Origin: Chloroflexota bacterium
Lineage (GTDB): Bacteria > Chloroflexota > Anaerolineae > Thermoflexales > Thermoflexaceae
Direction: 5' to 3'
Length of the DNA: 8,323 nucleotides
Assembly: GCA_030550075.1 (NCBI GenBank)
Contig: JAUQQB010000109.1
Span: forward strand, 1-8,323
The notes below the pieces were generated by a model. That model was not told the origin of the DNA. It was given only the letters and a program-made list of their open reading frames with translations, and ran no database searches. A program made the translations under genes and the position numbers. Position 1 is the stretch's first letter; the number at the start of each line of letters is the position of its first letter. Positions 6,710 through 8,323 of the stretch are shown here, piece by piece.

Positions 6710-6792
6710 ACACGAATTTCGTGTGCCTTAACCAGACTCTAAGTCTGAAGTCGCCTGGAAAGACACCGGGGCGGGTCCTGGACCCGCCCCGG
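6710..6792 (+). terminator. Three successive hairpins ending the groESL unit
   Basis: The first is ACACGA/TCGTGT (6710-6715 with 6719-6724, loop ATT). The second is CAGACT/AGTCTG (6733-6738 with 6742-6747, loop CTA). The third is a 12-bp GC-rich stem, CCGGGGCGGGTC with its complement (6766-6777 and 6781-6792, loop CTG). The last is strong enough to end transcription or protect the 3' end, although only CTCCTTC follows, with no real T-run. Each stem is perfect and each loop is three bases. Confidence 0.7.
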
Positions 6793-6939
6793 CTCCTTCA
6801 TCCTGCCGCTTGAACAATGCTTCCCCTCAGGATCTGGGTTTTTGTGCGCCGTTCAGTACGCGATGGTGTGGCAATGCTTTTCTCTACGCTTCGGAGCGAC
6901 CATCGGCGCGACTGATCCTGGCCCAGGAGGTGATGGCTG

Positions 6940-7176
6940 ATGCCCATTTACGAATATGAGTGCCCGGTCTGTGGCATCCGGTTTGAAAAACAGCAGCGTT
7001 TCGCTGATCCCCCGCTGGAAACCTGCCCGGAGGGACACCCGGGTGTTCGGCGCGTGTTCTCTCCGGCCGGCATTATCTTCAAGGGCGAGGGCTGGTATAT
7101 CACGGAAAGCCGGAAGTCCAGGAACTCCGGGAAGGAGAAACCGGAGACCTCATCCGATACGAGCTCCAGCGATTGA
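6940..7176 (+). CDS. FmdB-family zinc ribbon protein
   Basis: This 78-residue protein belongs to the FmdB putative regulatory family. The N-terminus MPIYEYECPVCG is characteristic, as is RRVFSPAGIIFKGEGWYITE (37-56). Zinc would be held by C8-x2-C11 in the first knuckle and, unusually, C29-x3-H33 (CPEGH) in the second rather than a second CxxC. The tail from about 57 is Ser/Lys/Glu-rich and probably disordered. The ATG at 6940 has AGGAGG (6925-6930) nine bases upstream; a nearer ATG at 6933 is out of frame and gives no family match. The family is named from formamidase regulation, but its molecular role is poorly established. It lies 148 bases past the last groEL hairpin, so it is probably a separate transcript. 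Confidence 0.93.
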   Translation: MPIYEYECPVCGIRFEKQQRFADPPLETCPEGHPGVRRVFSPAGIIFKGEGWYITESRKSRNSGKEKPETSSDTSSSD

Positions 7177-7220
7177 GGCGGCCCCGGTGTGGCGCTGGGA
7201 TTTCTGTATGGGGAGTGCCC

Positions 7221-7259
7221 GCTCCGCAAAGCCCGCAAGGCCGCTTGCCTTTAGGGAGC
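7221..7259. terminator. Imperfect hairpin between the convergent fmdB-type gene and the PIN remnant
   Basis: GCTCC (7221-7225) pairs with GGAGC (7255-7259), AAAG (7228-7231) with CTTT (7249-7252), and GCAAG (7235-7239) with CTTGC (7244-7248) around loop GCCG, with a CCC bulge. It sits 44 bases after the FmdB stop and 35 bases beyond the end of the opposing PIN remnant, where a two-way terminator would lie. There is no T-run on either side. The arm GCTCC could instead pair with GGAG at 7212-7215. Confidence 0.4.
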
Positions 7260-7294
7260 AGAACCCCGAGGGATGCATATGCCGGTGGCCTTCA

Positions 7295-7591
7295 CTACCC
7301 TTGCAGAACCTCAAAGCCGTGCCGGGAGAAGTCCTCGTCGAAGGCGAAGGCCCACCGCATGCCTGTCCGGCGCATGACCTCGAAGCTCACCAGGTCGACT
7401 AGACTCACACCTCCATCGGCCGCTAAAAAGGCCGCAACGGCCGCCTCGTGCGCACCCCGGTCGACCCATAGAACCTCAGCCACGGGGAGAAGGTCGATCA
7501 TCCATCGGCGTGCCGCTGCCCGGCCAAGGCGGGCGGCGATCAGGGCCGTCGTCTCCGCGACAATAGACTTGTTGCCCAATAGGCTGGGGTA
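7295..7591 (-). pseudogene. PIN-domain protein remnant, N-terminus missing
   Basis: The C-terminal part of this minus-strand frame reads as a PIN-domain ribonuclease, the kind found as VapC-like toxins. It has SIVAETTALIAARLGRAAARR, then SLVDLVSFEVMRR and MRWAFAFDEDFSRHGFEVL. Three of the four usual acidic metal ligands are visible: the Glu of AET, the Asp of SLVD and the Asp of FAFD. The N-terminal strand with the first Asp (typically DTSA or DTG) and roughly 45 residues are missing. The frame stays open upstream to 7924, but that part shows no PIN similarity, and neither other minus-strand frame supplies the lost piece. It therefore looks truncated by deletion or rearrangement rather than by a simple frameshift. 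No start codon with a ribosome site or antitoxin gene was found. Nuclease activity is unlikely. Confidence 0.62.
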
Positions 7592-7701
7592 TATTTCAAT
7601 TCGGCGGGTGGAAGCGTTTTCGGATCTTGTCGTCGGTGTTCCCTCATCTGCTTGCCCTCTATGACACGGGGTTTCTAGTGGGGGTAGGCATCGGGAACTT
7701 C

Positions 7702-7768
7702 CGGATGGACCGACGAGGCCGGAAGGCCGAAAGCGTCGCTGGATCCGCTCTCCCACCCCAAAGGGTGG
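7702..7768. other. Cluster of stem-loops with a GNRA-type tetraloop
   Basis: CGGAT (7702-7706) pairs with ATCCG (7743-7747). Inside it CGACG (7711-7715) pairs with CGTCG (7734-7738), and GGCC (7717-7720) pairs with GGCC (7725-7728) around the tetraloop GGAA, a GNRA loop when read on the + strand. A second stem CCACCC/GGGTGG (7753-7758 and 7763-7768) follows. Nested helices closed by a GNRA loop resemble a structured RNA on the + strand, but I recognise no known class. The minus-strand promoter at 7809-7836 would transcribe the opposite strand. Confidence 0.35.
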
Positions 7769-7808
7769 AACGTCCTCACAACGGGAAAAATTATTGTGCA
7801 AAAAGTTT

Positions 7809-7836
7809 ATTATAGCATCTGGGTTGGTAACCGTAA
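7809..7836 (-). promoter_or_regulatory. Minus-strand promoter with consensus extended -10
   Basis: Read on the minus strand, TTACGG (7836-7831) is followed after 16 bases by TATAAT (7814-7809), a perfect -10 preceded by TGC, giving an extended -10. Transcription would begin near 7802 and run left through the hairpin cluster toward the PIN remnant, with a leader of about 220 bases. It is the best match to a housekeeping promoter in the window. It may be the leftover promoter of the once-intact PIN gene or may drive a short non-coding RNA. Confidence 0.5.
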
Positions 7837-8103
7837 ACGCGAGCTTGAGCACAACTTGCAGGCGGCGCTGGACAAGTCGGTGTCGCTTGTGTGGCTGGCG
7901 AGGCACCAGCAGGCTGAAAGTCAATGCTGTGGAGCAGCAATAGGGCCAATAAGGCGAAGGGGGTCAGCAAGAAGGACCAGGTCTGCACATTCCGCGAATG
8001 AGGCGACAGAGGGTTCATTTTCACTAGCCGGACGCAACTGGGCGAACGGCGGTCTTCCCTTTGTCGTGCGCCCACTGTGCGGTTATGCCGAGTTTGGGGC
8101 GCT

Positions 8104-8168
8104 GGCTAACGAGTCGCGGATGAGCGGGCAGCGCCGAAGGCGCTGTCCACTCCAAGCGCAGGTTGGGC
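8104..8168. repeat. attC-like imperfect palindrome (possible integron recombination site)
   Basis: The 65-bp element begins with GGCTAAC (8104-8110), one mismatch from the integron site core RYYYAAC. It ends with GTTGGGC (8162-8168), a full match to GTTRRRY. Between them lies a near-perfect stem: GAG plus GGGCAGCGCC (8122-8135) pairs with GGCGCTGTCC plus CTC (8139-8152) around GAA, with one mismatch and one wobble. An outer GCG/CGC pair (8116-8118 with 8157-8159) is offset by unpaired bases. Conserved ends, offset outer pairs and a variable inner stem are the layout of attC. A plain intergenic palindrome is the main alternative. Confidence 0.35.
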
Positions 8169-8323
8169 CACCTCGCGGCCCACCAACCAATCACGAGGAC
8201 AGGCGAATCGCTCCCTCCCAGCCACTGCCCGCCCTTCCAGCAGGCTACCCAGGGAGCACCACCGCTTCCTTACTTCCCGCCGCACTGCCCGCCGCGCGCC
8301 GGTTTCTCCGCCACACACCCGCC

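Larger units (their letters stand above)
7592..8323. other. Structured region with no confident gene
   Basis: No recognisable protein is encoded here. It contains a hairpin cluster (7702-7768), a minus-strand promoter (7809-7836) and an attC-like palindrome (8104-8168). An 11-base direct repeat CACTGCCCGCC occurs at 8223-8233 and 8283-8293. A plus-strand frame is open without stops from 7688 to the window end, with a GTG at 7796. A minus-strand frame from ATG 8018 to stop 7791 (75 codons) encodes a signal-like segment followed by a Pro/Ala/Thr-rich tail. These frames overlap each other, neither has a ribosome site, and neither matches a family I know. The last 120 bases are C-rich and G-poor on this strand. 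It has the look of accessory, rearranged DNA. Confidence 0.5.

Noticed and set aside
7717..7733. GGAAGG and GAAAG in the hairpin cluster as a signal recognition particle or RNase P core
   Set aside because: The flanking conserved bases of those RNAs are absent and the helix lengths do not fit.
7592..7924. Treating the whole open frame from 7924 as the PIN protein
   Set aside because: The first ~112 residues have no PIN character, contain Arg/Pro-rich chance-like sequence, and lie over the promoter and hairpin cluster. Only the C-terminal part is homologous by eye.
7791..8018. Minus-strand 75-codon frame with a signal-like hydrophobic segment and Pro/Ala/Thr tail
   Set aside because: There is no ribosome site, it overlaps an opposing open frame, and a minus-strand promoter sits inside its 3' end. 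No family is recognised, so I left it out as a gene.
8161..8188. GGTTGGGCC / GGCCCACCAACC stem as a tRNA arm
   Set aside because: No cloverleaf can be built around it: anticodon and acceptor stems are missing. It is better explained as part of, or next to, the attC-like palindrome.

Overview
The window is GC-rich, thermophile-like bacterial DNA. It is dominated by protein-quality-control genes, all on the + strand from about 500 to 7176. The GroEL and DnaK sequences, the GroEL tail without GGM repeats, the FmdB type with a Cys-x3-His second knuckle, and the strong Shine-Dalgarno sites suggest a Chloroflexota member, possibly a Thermoflexus-like lineage. This placement is inference from protein style; no marker RNA gene is present.

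Layout. Positions 1-503 are non-coding but contain several inverted repeats and end in a candidate promoter. A Cys-rich 89-residue protein (504-773) overlaps the start of dnaK (766-2652). A long hairpin follows, then a YugP-type membrane zinc metallopeptidase (2732-3424), a two-BON-domain protein (3525-3974), a small heat-shock protein Hsp20 (4100-4546), groES (4687-4989), groEL (5054-6691), a run of three hairpins, and an FmdB-type zinc ribbon protein (6940-7176). From 7177 to the end the character changes. A minus-strand PIN-domain remnant lacks its N-terminal third, a good minus-strand promoter points at it, and the remaining DNA is structured, contains an attC-like palindrome, and has no confident gene.

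How the genes fit together. DnaK, Hsp20 and GroES/GroEL form a foldase/holdase set. The membrane protease and the BON protein plausibly add envelope quality control. The companions grpE, dnaJ and hrcA are absent from the window, and I found neither a CIRCE nor a HAIR operator.

The most interesting signal is regulatory. Upstream of hsp20 a hexamer (CTCTTA, CTCTTA, CTCTTG, CTCTAA) recurs four times at exactly 11-bp steps, and its last copy starts 17 bp before an extended -10 element. Upstream of the dnaK operon two CTCTAAT copies also lie 11 bp apart, again with the last copy starting 17 bp before a -10-like element. This geometry is that of OmpR/PhoB-type response-regulator boxes that replace a -35 element. 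It points to a shared, undescribed activator of the two chaperone promoters. The predicted hsp20 transcript would also begin with a perfect 9-bp hairpin.
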